Positions 15,202 to 24,322 of a DNA stretch of 32,221 nucleotides are shown here, piece by piece (within the stretch, counting starts at the first letter, position 1; each line of letters begins with the position of its first letter). The translations under genes were made by a program, and so were the position numbers. The notes below the pieces were generated by a model. The model searched no databases. It had not been told where the DNA came from and worked only from the letters and a program-made list of their open reading frames with translations. The stretch spans positions 121,072 through 153,292 of the forward strand of contig JAAZOH010000040.1 of assembly GCA_012797845.1 (NCBI GenBank). Reading direction: 5' to 3'. The stretch comes from Candidatus Beckwithbacteria bacterium (GTDB taxonomy: Bacteria; Patescibacteriota; Microgenomatia; UBA1400; UBA1449).

Positions 15202-15489
15202 GTGGCAAATAACCGATTATATGTAGGCAATCTACCATATTCAGTAACCAGCGAACAGCTCCAAAGCATGTTTGCAGAATATGGTGAAATCACTAGTGCT
15301 TACGTCATTATTGATAAACGTTTTAACCGATCTAAAGGTTTTGGTTTTGTAGAATTCGCAGCTGAAGATGCTGCTACTGCAGCTATCGAAGCTATGAACG
15401 GAAAAGAAATTGATGGTAGAGCTTTAGTTGTTAATGTGGCTCGTCCTATGGAACCCCGCCCAGGGTTTCAAAATCGACCCAGACAATAA
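15202..15489 (+). CDS. Single-RRM RNA-binding protein
   Basis: The 95-residue protein is one RNA recognition motif. RNP2 is LYVGNL (residues 6-11) and RNP1 is KGFGFVEF (residues 45-52), with the aromatic residues that stack on RNA bases in place. A short Arg/Pro tail follows the domain (RPMEPRPGFQNRPRQ). Such single-RRM proteins in cyanobacteria and other bacteria bind single-stranded RNA and several are cold-induced. GTG is the start, 7 bases after the very strong ribosome site AAGGAGGTG. A structured leader upstream and a strong terminator downstream show it is a monocistronic, probably highly expressed and controlled gene. Confidence 0.95.
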   Translation: MANNRLYVGNLPYSVTSEQLQSMFAEYGEITSAYVIIDKRFNRSKGFGFVEFAAEDAATAAIEAMNGKEIDGRALVVNVARPMEPRPGFQNRPRQ

Positions 15490-15508
15490 AGTCTAACGTT
15501 TTAAAATA

Positions 15509-15553
15509 AACACCCTGGTAGTTTTAAAAAACTCCAGGGTGTTTTTGTTTTTT
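15509..15553 (+). terminator. Rho-independent terminator, probably bidirectional
   Basis: ACACCCTGG (15510-15518) pairs with CCAGGGTGT (15534-15542), extended inside by AGTTT/AAACT, and is followed by a T-rich run (15542-15553). The opposite strand also has a T-rich tail, so it can also end rnhB, whose stop is just beyond at 15557. Confidence 0.88.
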
Positions 15554-15556
15554 AAA

Positions 15557-16135
15557 TTAAGCTTTTATATTTCGACAATATGACTTCCGATGGATATTTT
15601 TTAGTAAACCATGGGCAATAATCATCTGACGATGCAAAGCAGTCCCATAACCAACATGTCGCTCAAACCCCCAGTTTGGAAACTGTAAAGCCAAATTAAT
15701 CATTAGAGTATCCCGATATACTTTGGCTATAATTGAAGCCATAGATATGGCAGGAACTTTGTCATCCCCTTTTACCAAAGCCTTGCCATCTTTGAACCAA
15801 GCTAAATTACCGTCGTTAATAATAGTGATATTCTCACTTATTTGTGACTGTTCTATTTTTTTTCTAGCTCTACGTGCTGCTAAAACAACGGCTTTACTGA
15901 TTCCTAATTTATCAATTTCAGCAACTGTTGCCTGACCAATTCCAAAGGCAAAATTTTGACAAATAAAATTACTAGCTTTTTGCCGCTGCAGCCGAGTCAT
16001 TTTTTTACTATCGCGGATTACAATGTGCTTTGGTACAGATAAACCTGTATCTACTACTCCAGCTACCACTACTGGCCCAGCCAGACTACCTCGGCCAACT
16101 TCATCAAAACCAATGATAGCATAGGATAATTTCAT
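15557..16135 (-). CDS. rnhB: Ribonuclease HII
   Basis: The 192-residue enzyme starts with YAIIGFDEVGRGSLAGP, the RNase HII signature with catalytic Asp11 and Glu12 and the GRG motif that recognises the RNA-DNA junction. It then has DSKKMTRLQR, IINDGN with Asp108, and MASIIAKVYRD with Asp142. It cuts RNA in RNA-DNA hybrids and single ribonucleotides in DNA, in the cytoplasm. Length is normal. It is transcribed away from the LytR_C gene and shares the terminator at 15509-15553 with the RRM gene. Confidence 0.97.
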   Translation of the reverse strand: MKLSYAIIGFDEVGRGSLAGPVVVAGVVDTGLSVPKHIVIRDSKKMTRLQRQKASNFICQNFAFGIGQATVAEIDKLGISKAVVLAARRARKKIEQSQISENITIINDGNLAWFKDGKALVKGDDKVPAISMASIIAKVYRDTLMINLALQFPNWGFERHVGYGTALHRQMIIAHGLLKNIHRKSYCRNIKA

Positions 16136-16139
16136 GTTA

Positions 16140-16169
16140 GTGACAGTTTAATAATTTTGCTTGTATAAT
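16140..16169 (+). promoter_or_regulatory. Promoter upstream of the LytR_C gene
   Basis: GTGACA at 16140-16145, an 18-base spacer and TATAAT at 16164-16169 form a sigma-70-type promoter. A second candidate, TTTACC (16186-16191) with 17 bases to TATAGT (16209-16214), would start transcription almost at ATG 16223. Both could be used. Confidence 0.5.
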
Positions 16170-16222
16170 GGCTTTGCATAAAGACTTTACCAGATTAGTA
16201 AAATTAGTTATAGTAACTATAT

Positions 16223-17668
16223 ATGGTTGATGATTCTCAAACTAAATTACCTAAACCAATTACCGTAACAGGATCAGCTTTTGAAGATAAAATTAAAAAA
16301 GAGGAAATAGCCGAAGATACTACTTCAATAAACACGAGCAGCACTGACGATACAAATTCTACTACTGATGATACCAAATCTGATACTAGCGCATTACCTA
16401 TGCCGGCTGTTTTTGGCGATGAAGATGAAGAGGAAGAAGCCTTGCCCAGTGATGAAACATCCGAGGAAGAATCTGAAAAATCAAAAACTCAAGTCACCCC
16501 TGAATCAAATACAGAAAATACCCTTGCTGCAACAACCCCTGTAGGCAGCTCAACCGACAAAGAGCCTGAACCAGAACTCAAGCTAGATACTCAACCAGAA
16601 CTTGAAACACAAGCTGAAAATCCCTTAGCCAATCCAATTATTAATGGTGCTGCCAGTGATACTCCCGAAGAAGAAACAGAAATTAATCCCGATACCCAGT
16701 CTTTAAGTGCTCCGGAAGAAGCCCTGTCAACTCAAACTGAAGAAACAGCAGCCCCGCAAGCTCAGACTCCAGAAGCACCAACATTTGCTCAACTTGGTCA
16801 AACACAAGTAGTAGAGCCGGAAACTGAAGTTGCTACTCCAAATTTTGAACAGGAAGTAGCTCCAGATACAAACACAGACCAGGCCACAGAAACAGAGTTT
16901 TCAATTCCATCACTACAACAAAATATAGATCAAAACTCTCCACAAGAACAATTTGTAAATCCAGCTCAAAATGAAACTCCCAATGAAGTTCAAGCTTTAA
17001 CTGGCAGGCCTCTTGATCAAGATCAAAACCAGATGCCGACAGCTCCAACCTTTGAACAAAATCAAACTGTTCCACCCCAAAAAACAGGCGGAGGATTTTT
17101 TGGCAAAGCTGCCATTGCTTTTGCAGCTATCTTAGTTGGTGGTTCAGTGGTGGTTGGTGGTTATTTTGCCTATCAACGTATGTCTGGAAAATCCGAGCAA
17201 ACTCCTATGCAAGCCGTTGTTGAAACAGAAAATGGTACTAGCACTCCTACCCCAAGCCCAAGTCCAAAAGCTACCCCTACTCCCACTCCGGAACCAGAAC
17301 CAACTATCAAGAAGTCAGAGGTTATGATTAAAGTTTTAAATGGCTCAGGCACCAAGGGTGCAGCTGGACTAGCTGCTGACAAGCTGGAAAACGATGGGTT
17401 TGATAATGTTGCTACTGGTAATGCAGATAATTTTGACTATACCCAAAATTTGATTAACTACAAAGAGGAGTATGCAGGGTTTATTAAAGACTTAGAAACA
17501 GCTTTGGGATCAACGCTAAAGAAGAATGAGATAATTGAAGATGACAATAAATATGACATCTATATTGTCATTGGTGGCCCCAAAGAAGAAAAGGAAACTG
17601 CTGATACTTCGGATACTACCAGTGATTCAACTGATGAGGAAGCTACTAGCTCAGCCACTGCTGAGTAA
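16223..17668 (+). CDS. Single-pass membrane protein with LytR C-terminal (LytR_C) domain
   Basis: The 481-residue protein has a long acidic, Thr/Pro/Glu/Gln-rich N-terminal region (about 1-290) that looks disordered. One transmembrane helix follows near residues 295-317, then a Pro/Thr linker. An extracytoplasmic LytR_C domain (PF13399) begins at VMIKVLNGSGTKGAAGLAA near residue 367 and includes LENDGFDNVATGNAD. An acidic Ser/Thr tail ends it. LytR_C occurs in LCP wall-polymer ligases; here it stands without the LCP catalytic domain. The N-terminus is probably cytoplasmic. The gene sits directly before a GH18-like gene (14 bases), so a joint surface role is inferred. Confidence 0.78.
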   Translation: MVDDSQTKLPKPITVTGSAFEDKIKKEEIAEDTTSINTSSTDDTNSTTDDTKSDTSALPMPAVFGDEDEEEEALPSDETSEEESEKSKTQVTPESNTENTLAATTPVGSSTDKEPEPELKLDTQPELETQAENPLANPIINGAASDTPEEETEINPDTQSLSAPEEALSTQTEETAAPQAQTPEAPTFAQLGQTQVVEPETEVATPNFEQEVAPDTNTDQATETEFSIPSLQQNIDQNSPQEQFVNPAQNETPNEVQALTGRPLDQDQNQMPTAPTFEQNQTVPPQKTGGGFFGKAAIAFAAILVGGSVVVGGYFAYQRMSGKSEQTPMQAVVETENGTSTPTPSPSPKATPTPTPEPEPTIKKSEVMIKVLNGSGTKGAAGLAADKLENDGFDNVATGNADNFDYTQNLINYKEEYAGFIKDLETALGSTLKKNEIIEDDNKYDIYIVIGGPKEEKETADTSDTTSDSTDEEATSSATAE

Positions 17669-17682
17669 TATCCCTAGCCGAC

Positions 17683-18879
17683 ATGATTTTGACCTTCAAA
17701 AAAATTCTCCGATTTTTATGGCCATTTGCAATAGGTATTATTATTGGGATTGTTGCTATCTGGTTTTACATTAATAAATTCAACGTTCAAACAAGCTTTT
17801 TATCACCACTTGGTTTAGATCCCCAGGTTTCAGCTACTAAAATCCCTTCTCAAAAACCAGTCATTGGTTTTTTACCCTATTGGAATTTAAAAACCGCTCA
17901 AATCCCTTACTATCTACTCGACTATATTGCTTACTTTAGTATTACTCTTGATTATGATGGGTCAATTCAAACCTTTACCGATCAAGGCGTAGACGTGGGT
18001 TGGTATAAATTGGAAAGCTCAGAACTGGCTCAAATATTTGACGAGGCTCATAAGCAAGATGTTAAAACCATGCTCGTTTTTACCTGTTTCAATAATGAGA
18101 ATATTGATACGATTATTACCAATCCTGATTCCAAAAAAGCAGCTATAGAAAATATTGTCAGTACTGCTCAAAAATATCAAATTAATGCGGTCAATATTGA
18201 TTTTGAATACAACACTGCTTATGACATTCTGGAAAACTCTTCGACAAAATATGCTCAGTTTCTAAAAGAGTTAAGAGAGCAACTTCCCAACACTGAGTTG
18301 TCTATTGATCTTTATGCTAATGCCTTTATTAAAACTACACCATATAACATTGCTGATTTGGCCCCCCAAGTTGATCAGCTGGTTTTGATGGGTTATGATT
18401 TTCACCAAGCTAGTTCGCCTAAGGCTGGTCCGGTAGCACCTATCAAAAATCCTGAAGGTAAAAGTATTTCTGAAGCCCTACAAGGAGTTTTAGATAAACA
18501 AGTAGATACTAACAAAGTTATTTTAGCCATGCCTTTTTATGGTTATGAATGGCAAACCACCAGTGATGAGTATCGATCTCCGACTTATCCTGGTAGTGGT
18601 GCCATGGCTTCATACAAACGGGTTCAGGAACTAATTGCTGATGAAGGTTTGGAAACTCAATGGGATCCTCAAACCTTAAGCCCCTGGCTTACCTATGAGG
18701 ATGATGGCATTACTAAACAAATCTACTTTGAAAATGACCAATCGATTGCTTTAAAATTACAGTTAGTTGATCAAATGAATTTAGCTGGCGCTGCCATCTG
18801 GGCCCTGGGATATGAAGGCGAAGATGCTAGTGTTTGGCAAGTTGTTGAATCATGGCGTATTAGTAATCAAAGAAATTAA
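17683..18879 (+). CDS. GH18-like glycosidase, membrane-anchored (YaaH/SleL type)
   Basis: The 398-residue protein starts with a signal anchor (residues 8-30), then a TIM-barrel of the glycoside hydrolase 18 type. The first strand reads PVIGFLPYWNL. The catalytic segment reads AVNIDFEYN with Asp173 and Glu175; the first two Asp of the classical DxxDxDxE motif are Asn, as in spore-cortex and YaaH-like members. Further strands LVLMGYDFHQ and ILAMPFYGYEW and a final GAAIWALGYE match the fold. A peptidoglycan or chitin-like glycan would be the substrate; activity is inferred only from the retained Glu. The gene follows the LytR_C gene closely and precedes tpiA by 34 bases. Confidence 0.87.
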   Translation: MILTFKKILRFLWPFAIGIIIGIVAIWFYINKFNVQTSFLSPLGLDPQVSATKIPSQKPVIGFLPYWNLKTAQIPYYLLDYIAYFSITLDYDGSIQTFTDQGVDVGWYKLESSELAQIFDEAHKQDVKTMLVFTCFNNENIDTIITNPDSKKAAIENIVSTAQKYQINAVNIDFEYNTAYDILENSSTKYAQFLKELREQLPNTELSIDLYANAFIKTTPYNIADLAPQVDQLVLMGYDFHQASSPKAGPVAPIKNPEGKSISEALQGVLDKQVDTNKVILAMPFYGYEWQTTSDEYRSPTYPGSGAMASYKRVQELIADEGLETQWDPQTLSPWLTYEDDGITKQIYFENDQSIALKLQLVDQMNLAGAAIWALGYEGEDASVWQVVESWRISNQRN

Positions 18880-18913
18880 AAACTAACTAGCCAAAAGCTA
18901 GGAAGATAATCCT

Positions 18914-19570
18914 ATGATTGTTGTCAATCTCAAAACCTATCAAGAAATTACGCAGCGCAATAGAGGAGTTGCCTTAGCTCAATCTGCTCAAGAAGTCTTT
19001 AAGCGGTATCAAATTCCGATTATGCTCTGTGTTCAAGCTACTGATATTAAAAAAACCACTGAAGCTACGTTTTTACCCGTGTTTGCCCAGCATATCGACC
19101 CTATTGAACCGGGCAAACATACTGGCTTTATTTCTCCTCTATCAGTTAAAGAAAATGGTGCCACCGGCACACTTATCAATCATAGCGAACATCGTATTGG
19201 GTTAGAAAATATTGAAAAAACCATCAGGATAGCTAAACAGTATAATTTACAAACTTTAGTTTGTGTCGAAAATGCTCAAGAAGGTAAACAGGTAGCTAAA
19301 TTTGAACCAGATATGATTGCCCTGGAAGATCCGGTTTTAATTGGTGGCTCTGAGTCAATTGTTAACAATCCTGAAGGCAAAGCTAAGGTTGAAGAGTTTA
19401 TTAAACTAAGATTAAAACCAAAGTGTTTGGTCGGAGCTGGAGTTAAAGACCAAAATGACATTCGAGTCTCACTACAACTCAAAGCTGCTGGCGTTTTACT
19501 GGCCTCAGGCGTGGCTTTAGCAGATAATCCTAAGGCAGTTTTAGAAGACTTAAGCCAAGGCTTTAAATGA
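18914..19570 (+). CDS. tpiA: Triosephosphate isomerase, archaeal type
   Basis: The 218-residue enzyme has Asn5 and Lys7 in VVNLKTY, FAQHIDPIEPGKHTGFISP, GTLINHSEHR with catalytic His90, ALEDPVLIGG with catalytic Glu138, and VGAGVKD plus GVLLASGVAL for the phosphate. These match archaeal TIM (which reads VINFKTY, HVDPVEPGSHTG and AVEPPELIGTG) and not the usual bacterial form of about 250 residues with AYEPVWAIGTG. It interconverts dihydroxyacetone phosphate and glyceraldehyde 3-phosphate in glycolysis. AGGAAG before the start is a ribosome site. Its TGA overlaps the ATG of the next gene. Confidence 0.95.
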   Translation: MIVVNLKTYQEITQRNRGVALAQSAQEVFKRYQIPIMLCVQATDIKKTTEATFLPVFAQHIDPIEPGKHTGFISPLSVKENGATGTLINHSEHRIGLENIEKTIRIAKQYNLQTLVCVENAQEGKQVAKFEPDMIALEDPVLIGGSESIVNNPEGKAKVEEFIKLRLKPKCLVGAGVKDQNDIRVSLQLKAAGVLLASGVALADNPKAVLEDLSQGFK

Positions 19571-20100
19571 ATATAAAATATAGGTTATCATCCAAAGAAA
19601 AAGTAGATGAATTAAAAAAAATTGCAAACAATATTTGCTTATTTATAAATGAGATTAAAAATAATCAAAATCTGTCTCTAGTAAATTCTTTAGCAGTAGA
19701 ATTAAGAAAATTGTTTGATGAAAAAAATCCAGGCAATAATCTTTTAGAACGTTTAGAAAATGATTTAAATATAAAGCTTAAATTCCCTGATAAAAAAACA
19801 AGGTTGCCTCCACAGACAACACATGTTTCAATTGACGACTATAAAAATAATTTAGTTTTTTCATCAAATGGAAGAGGTTTTACAAGAATAGAAATAATAA
19901 AAATACTAGCAGATAAAAAAGGTGCTCACTTGGATGATCAGCAAGATATAATTATTAAACAATCAGAAAAGATTTTTTTACCTTTTGGAAATCCTGCAAA
20001 AACAAAGCTGATATTAGAGCAAAACCATTATTATTTATTGGCAATTGCCATCACAACGATAAAAGTAATAAATGAACAAATTTTTAATAAATATTTATGA
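19567..20100 (+). CDS. Orphan protein of unknown function (177 aa)
   Basis: I do not recognise this soluble protein. The N-terminal half (1-75) is predicted helical and Lys/Asn/Glu-rich (KVDELKKIANNICLFINEI). A short loop RLPPQTTHVSIDDY and a domain with GRGFTRIEIIKILADKKGAHLDD follow. There is no signal peptide or membrane helix. Codon use is strikingly A/T-rich (AAA, ATA, AAT, AGA), unlike tpiA and dtd on either side. Its ATG overlaps the tpiA stop and its TGA overlaps the dtd start (ATGA at both ends), so it is fitted precisely into an operon and is translationally coupled. It is probably an acquired gene. Confidence 0.7.
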   Translation: MNIKYRLSSKEKVDELKKIANNICLFINEIKNNQNLSLVNSLAVELRKLFDEKNPGNNLLERLENDLNIKLKFPDKKTRLPPQTTHVSIDDYKNNLVFSSNGRGFTRIEIIKILADKKGAHLDDQQDIIIKQSEKIFLPFGNPAKTKLILEQNHYYLLAIAITTIKVINEQIFNKYL

Positions 20101-20534
20101 AACTTATTATTCAACGTGTCTCATCAGCTTCAGTTACTATTGATAACAAAGTTAAAAGCCAGATTGACTCTGGTTTACTCATCCTATTTGGGGCTAAAGA
20201 GGGCGATAATGAAAGTCAACTTGACTGGCTAGTTAATAAAGTTGTTAATCTGCGAATCTTCTCAGATAGTCAAGATAAAATGAATCTTTCTGTTGCTGAT
20301 ATCAAAGGTGAAATTTTAGTTGTTTCCCAATTTACTCTGTACGCTGATTGTCAGAAAGGTAATCGGCCTAGTTTTACAGGAGCTGCCAAGCCAGAAGTGG
20401 CACAGGAGCTGTATAATCTCTTTGTTAAAAAATTACAAGATTTGGGTATCCCAACTAAAACTGGTGAGTTTGGTGCCAAAATGGATGTTAGCCTTACTAA
20501 TGATGGGCCTGTAACTATAATTTTAGAAAGCTAA
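20097..20534 (+). CDS. dtd: D-aminoacyl-tRNA deacylase
   Basis: The 145-residue enzyme begins MKLIIQRVSSASVTID and has the two active-site motifs SQFTLYADCQKGNRPSFTGAA and TNDGPVTI (the conserved cross-subunit GP motif). It removes D-amino acids and glycine from mischarged tRNA. Length is normal. Its start overlaps the stop of the preceding orphan gene; the natural partner is probably tpiA, with the orphan inserted between. Confidence 0.97.
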   Translation: MKLIIQRVSSASVTIDNKVKSQIDSGLLILFGAKEGDNESQLDWLVNKVVNLRIFSDSQDKMNLSVADIKGEILVVSQFTLYADCQKGNRPSFTGAAKPEVAQELYNLFVKKLQDLGIPTKTGEFGAKMDVSLTNDGPVTIILES

Positions 20535-20540
20535 TATTTG

Positions 20541-20629
20541 GTGTCATTCTGAGGAACAAAGTGACGAAGAATCTTCAATATAGAAAAACAGATCCTTCTC
20601 TCTCAATAAGCTCGAGATCAGGATGACAC
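20541..20629. repeat. Dispersed palindromic repeat, copy 1 (GTGTCAT...ATGACAC)
   Basis: An 89-bp element is bounded by GTGTCATTCT and its near-perfect inverted copy AGGATGACAC. It contains AAGAATC and GATCCTT inner segments like the second copy at 31771-31854. It lies between dtd and the HD gene. Such REP-like elements are dispersed non-coding palindromes in many bacterial genomes. This copy lacks the CCTGCCTG central palindrome seen in the other. Confidence 0.75.
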
Positions 20630-20673
20630 AAAAATAAACTTTTATCTGTAATTTGATATTTGGAGCTTAATGT

Positions 20674-21834
20674 ATGCTATATTTAGATCCTCTTTACGGC
20701 CGTCTAGAATTTTCAGATAAGCAGTTAGCTTTATTTCAAACCCCAGCTCTGACTCGGATTAGAGATGTTTCTCTATCAGCTGTGCCACCTTTGGCTACTG
20801 CCTCAGGCATGATCGGCTCTCGTTTTGAGCATTCTGTGGGAGTGGCTCATCTGGCTTCACTATTAGCAACAAAGTCTGATTTTCAAGTCCAGGCAACTAA
20901 CCTATTTGTAGCCTGCTTATTTCACGATATCGGTAGCCCACCTTTTTCTCATATTTCTGAGATTTTGCTTGAGAAAATCAGTGGTCAAGATCATGAAGCA
21001 TTTGCAGCGACTTTTTTTGAAAATAGCGAGACTGCTACAGCCATTAAAAACTTTGGAGCTGACCTAGATATGGTTTTAAAATTAATAACAGGTAAAGCTA
21101 AACCTTGGTCAGATTTGGTCAATGGTAGCATTGATTTGGATAACATTGATAATTCGCTGCGTTGGGGTTCAGCCATTGGGCTTTTTAGTCCCCAATTTTA
21201 TGAGCCCGAAGAGCTGATCCAAGCTTTTTCTTTAAGCGGCAATGAGTTGCAGCTTAAACTAGAACACGAATCCCAAATTCAAAAATGGGAACTGTGCCGT
21301 CGTTTGGTTTATGATGTGGTTTATGATGATCTTAATTTAACCCCAGAAGTTATGCTCAAACGGGCGTTACAGTTTGCTTATGAGGCCGGTGAGCTTGATC
21401 AAGCTTTTTTTATGCTGACTGATTCTCAAGCCCTGTATGTGCTTGAACACCGCTGTAATTCTAAAACTCAGAACTTGATCAAAGATATGCGAGCCTGGCG
21501 TTTTTTCACACCAGTCACTCTAATTGAAGAAACAGATACCACTGCCTCAGATACGTTCAAAGATTTATGCCTTGATTGGGAAGAGAGTCAAAAAATTGCT
21601 GATATTATCGCTCACAGCCTTGATTTGCCTCGGGAAGCAGTAGCGGTTTATGCTGGCAAAGACAAAGGTTTTAAGCAGATTCACTTACCATTTATAGGTA
21701 AAGGTGATATAGTTCAAAGGCATCAACCCATTCAGGAGCTTAAGTGGCGTTTCAAGGTTTATGTTGATAAAAAGTACCATAGCAAAAATGAAGCTATCAC
21801 TGAACTCACTCAAGCCTTGGTTCAAAATCCCTAG
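20674..21834 (+). CDS. HD superfamily phosphohydrolase (dNTPase-like)
   Basis: The 386-residue protein has the HD metal-binding set: FEHSVGVAHLA with His53, CLFHDIGSPPFSH with His84-Asp85 and His93, and DLDNIDN with Asp154. This arrangement is that of dGTPase/SAMHD1-like and YdhJ-like proteins, which hydrolyse deoxynucleoside triphosphates or other phosphoesters. Its N-terminal LDPLYGRLEFSDKQLALFQTP and LTRIRDVSLSAVPPLA match the YdhJ family. GGAG 9 bases before the ATG is a ribosome site. Substrate is unproven. It precedes lon. Confidence 0.88.
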   Translation: MLYLDPLYGRLEFSDKQLALFQTPALTRIRDVSLSAVPPLATASGMIGSRFEHSVGVAHLASLLATKSDFQVQATNLFVACLFHDIGSPPFSHISEILLEKISGQDHEAFAATFFENSETATAIKNFGADLDMVLKLITGKAKPWSDLVNGSIDLDNIDNSLRWGSAIGLFSPQFYEPEELIQAFSLSGNELQLKLEHESQIQKWELCRRLVYDVVYDDLNLTPEVMLKRALQFAYEAGELDQAFFMLTDSQALYVLEHRCNSKTQNLIKDMRAWRFFTPVTLIEETDTTASDTFKDLCLDWEESQKIADIIAHSLDLPREAVAVYAGKDKGFKQIHLPFIGKGDIVQRHQPIQELKWRFKVYVDKKYHSKNEAITELTQALVQNP

Positions 21835-21855
21835 CTATACTAACAGATATTAGAA

Positions 21856-21889
21856 TTGACATTTAGCAAACATAATGTTAGACTGCTAA
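21856..21889 (+). promoter_or_regulatory. lon promoter with a CIRCE-like HrcA operator
   Basis: TTGACA (21856-21861), 17 bases and TAGACT (21879-21884), preceded by TG, form a promoter. Overlapping it at 21863-21889 is an inverted repeat TTAGCAAAC-N9-GACTGCTAA. The CIRCE consensus is TTAGCACTC-N9-GAGTGCTAA. Half sites match 7 of 9 and 8 of 9, with exactly 9 bases between. HrcA bound there would block RNA polymerase until heat shock. A further TATAAT lies at 21892-21897. Confidence 0.6.
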
Positions 21890-21928
21890 ATTATAATAAA
21901 AGAGTCTAATCTCTTATTTTCAAACTAT

Positions 21929-24322
21929 ATGGGCTTACTGGATAAACCAAGCAATGATCAAAAACCAAAACAGGCTCAAGACCTGGTTTTACCTATGGTT
22001 CCTCTTCGGGACGTGGTTATGTTTCCTCATTTAGAAATTGTCCTTTCCTTTGGTCGGGCCGGCTCTATCAAAGCCGTTGAACAGGCTTTTAAAACTAATA
22101 AGTTGATTTTCTTTGCTAGCCAAAAAAATGCCGGCATCAATGAACCGAAATTTGATGATCTTTACAAAATGGGAACAATCTGCCGGATTGAACGGCTTCT
22201 AAAAACTGGTGAAGAAGTCAATGCTTTGGTTAAAGGTTTGGATCGGGCTGAACTGTTAAGCGCCAATTTGCAAGGTGATTTTGGCATTGCCAAAATTAAA
22301 CCTATCAAAGAAATTGAGACCAAAAATAGTCAGGCTGAGGCTTTAGCCAAACTTATTTCCAGCAATTTGAAAAAGCTGGTTAATATGGGTAAGCCGATTG
22401 ATTTTCTAGTTTTTATGAAACTAATGTCTGGCGTTTCTCATGGTGAGCTGGCTGACCAAGTTGCTTCAGTTTTGGAAATTCCTACTAGCCAAAAACAAGA
22501 AATTTTAGAAATGATCACGGTGATGCCTCGGCTCAAAAAAGTCAGTGAATTAATCACCAAGGAAAGTAAGGTTTTGGAAATTGAACATTCAATTGCTAGC
22601 AAAACTCAAAAGAAGTTTGATAAATCTATGCGCGAGGCGGTTTTGCGCGAACGGATGAAAACCATTCAAAAAGAGCTTGGTGAAGCTAGTATTGATGAAG
22701 ACGTGGATCCGGATATTAAAGAATTTAAGCAAAAAGTCGCTAAACTAAAAATGCCCCAAGAAGTCAAGGAAAAAGTCATTAAAGAGATTGACCGTTTGTC
22801 AAAAATGCACTCATATAATCCGGAAGCCAGCTATATTCGGACTTATTTGGAATGGATGACTGATTTGCCTTGGGGGAAATTTTCCCAAAATGGTAAAGAC
22901 AATAAAAAAGCTGAAAAAGTTTTAGATCAGGATCATTACGGATTAGAGGAAGTTAAAGAACGGATTTTAGAGTATTTGGCAGTTATGGCTTTGAAAAAAC
23001 AGCAAGCTCAATATTTTCCCAAAAACGCTCAAGGTATTAAAAACACCACTATTCTTTGTTTTGTTGGCCCTCCCGGGGTTGGTAAAACTTCCATTGGTAA
23101 ATCAATCGCCAAAGCCTTAGGTCGTAAATTTATTAAAGTTTCCATTGGTGGTATTCGTGATGAAGCTGAAGTGCGCGGTCACCGCCGAACCTATGTTGGC
23201 GCTATGCCTGGCCGCATTGTTCAAGGTATTAAAGATGCAGGTGTAATGAATCCGGTTTTCATGCTGGATGAAATTGACAAAATTGGAGCTGATTTTCGGG
23301 GCGATCCTTCTTCAGCTTTATTAGAAGCTTTGGATCCTGAACAAAATACTGGCTTTTCTGATCACTATTTAGAAGTGCCATTTGATCTATCCAAGGTTTT
23401 ATTTATAACTACAGCTAATGTGTTGGATACGATCCCACCCGCTTTACGTGACCGCTTAGAAATTATCCGCTTTTCTGGCTACACTGATGATGAAAAACAC
23501 CAAATCGCCAAACGCTATTTGTTTGAAAAAACCCTCTATGGCTCTGGGCTTTTGAAAAAACAAGTCAGCCTTGCTCCTACTGCGATTGATCGAATTATCA
23601 GAGGTTATACTAAAGAAGCTGGAGTCCGTAATCTCGAACGGGCGCTTAATAAAATCATGCGCAAAATTTCCCGTGAGATTTTATCTGGCAAGAAAAAACA
23701 GCTTACTATTTCCACTAGCAATCTTCATAAATATTTGGGTCCACAAATGTTTTCGGATACGATTGCTGAAAATAAGGACGAGGTCGGTATTTCTACTGGT
23801 ATGGCTTGGACTCAAGTTGGCGGCGATATTATGTTTATTGAAGTCGCTACTATGCCTGGCAAGGGCCGAATTTTGATTACTGGACAACTGGGCAGTGTCA
23901 TGAAAGAGTCCTGTAGAGCTGCGCTTTCTTATCTACGTAGTCATTGGAAAGATATGGGCCTTAAAGCTGATTTGGGTGCCAAGTATGATTTCCATGTCCA
24001 TGTCCCCGAAGGTGCAGTCCCTAAAGATGGGCCTTCAGCAGGGGTAGCTATAGTGACTGCTCTTTATTCAGCTGTGTCTGGTAAGAAAGTCCGTAAAGAT
24101 GTAGCCATGACTGGCGAAATTACGCTGCGTGGTAAAGTTTTAGAAATTGGCGGTGTTAAAGAAAAACTTTTAGCTGCTCACCGCGCCGGTATTAAAACCG
24201 TTATCATTCCTAAAAATAATAAAAAGGATTTGGAGAAATTGCCAGACAAAGTCAAAAAAGATTTGGAAATTAAATTTAGTAACCGAATTGCCGATGTTTT
24301 AAAAGTGGCAATTGTAAATTAA
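21929..24322 (+). CDS. lon: ATP-dependent protease Lon (LonA)
   Basis: The 797-residue protein has all LonA parts. An N-terminal substrate-binding domain begins [19 protein letters not shown] helical linker with [19 protein letters not shown] follows. The AAA+ module has Walker [10 protein letters not shown] with Lys386, [21 protein letters not shown] and FMLDEIDKI. The C-terminal serine/lysine protease has [12 protein letters not shown] with Ser703 and [12 protein letters not shown] with Lys746, the same 43-residue spacing as the E. coli dyad. It degrades misfolded and regulatory proteins. The upstream CIRCE-like element suggests heat-shock control through HrcA. The stop overlaps the convergent GNAT gene by 4 bases. 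Confidence 0.98.
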   Translation: MGLLDKPSNDQKPKQAQDLVLPMVPLRDVVMFPHLEIVLSFGRAGSIKAVEQAFKTNKLIFFASQKNAGINEPKFDDLYKMGTICRIERLLKTGEEVNALVKGLDRAELLSANLQGDFGIAKIKPIKEIETKNSQAEALAKLISSNLKKLVNMGKPIDFLVFMKLMSGVSHGELADQVASVLEIPTSQKQEILEMITVMPRLKKVSELITKESKVLEIEHSIASKTQKKFDKSMREAVLRERMKTIQKELGEASIDEDVDPDIKEFKQKVAKLKMPQEVKEKVIKEIDRLSKMHSYNPEASYIRTYLEWMTDLPWGKFSQNGKDNKKAEKVLDQDHYGLEEVKERILEYLAVMALKKQQAQYFPKNAQGIKNTTILCFVGPPGVGKTSIGKSIAKALGRKFIKVSIGGIRDEAEVRGHRRTYVGAMPGRIVQGIKDAGVMNPVFMLDEIDKIGADFRGDPSSALLEALDPEQNTGFSDHYLEVPFDLSKVLFITTANVLDTIPPALRDRLEIIRFSGYTDDEKHQIAKRYLFEKTLYGSGLLKKQVSLAPTAIDRIIRGYTKEAGVRNLERALNKIMRKISREILSGKKKQLTISTSNLHKYLGPQMFSDTIAENKDEVGISTGMAWTQVGGDIMFIEVATMPGKGRILITGQLGSVMKESCRAALSYLRSHWKDMGLKADLGAKYDFHVHVPEGAVPKDGPSAGVAIVTALYSAVSGKKVRKDVAMTGEITLRGKVLEIGGVKEKLLAAHRAGIKTVIIPKNNKKDLEKLPDKVKKDLEIKFSNRIADVLKVAIVN

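Noticed and set aside
16833-17075. Minus-strand ORF opposite the LytR_C gene
   Set aside because: It mirrors the Gln/Thr/Glu-rich low-complexity region and has no independent support.
23571-23876. Plus-strand ORF of 101 codons inside lon
   Set aside because: It is out of frame with the intact, fully conserved Lon protein.
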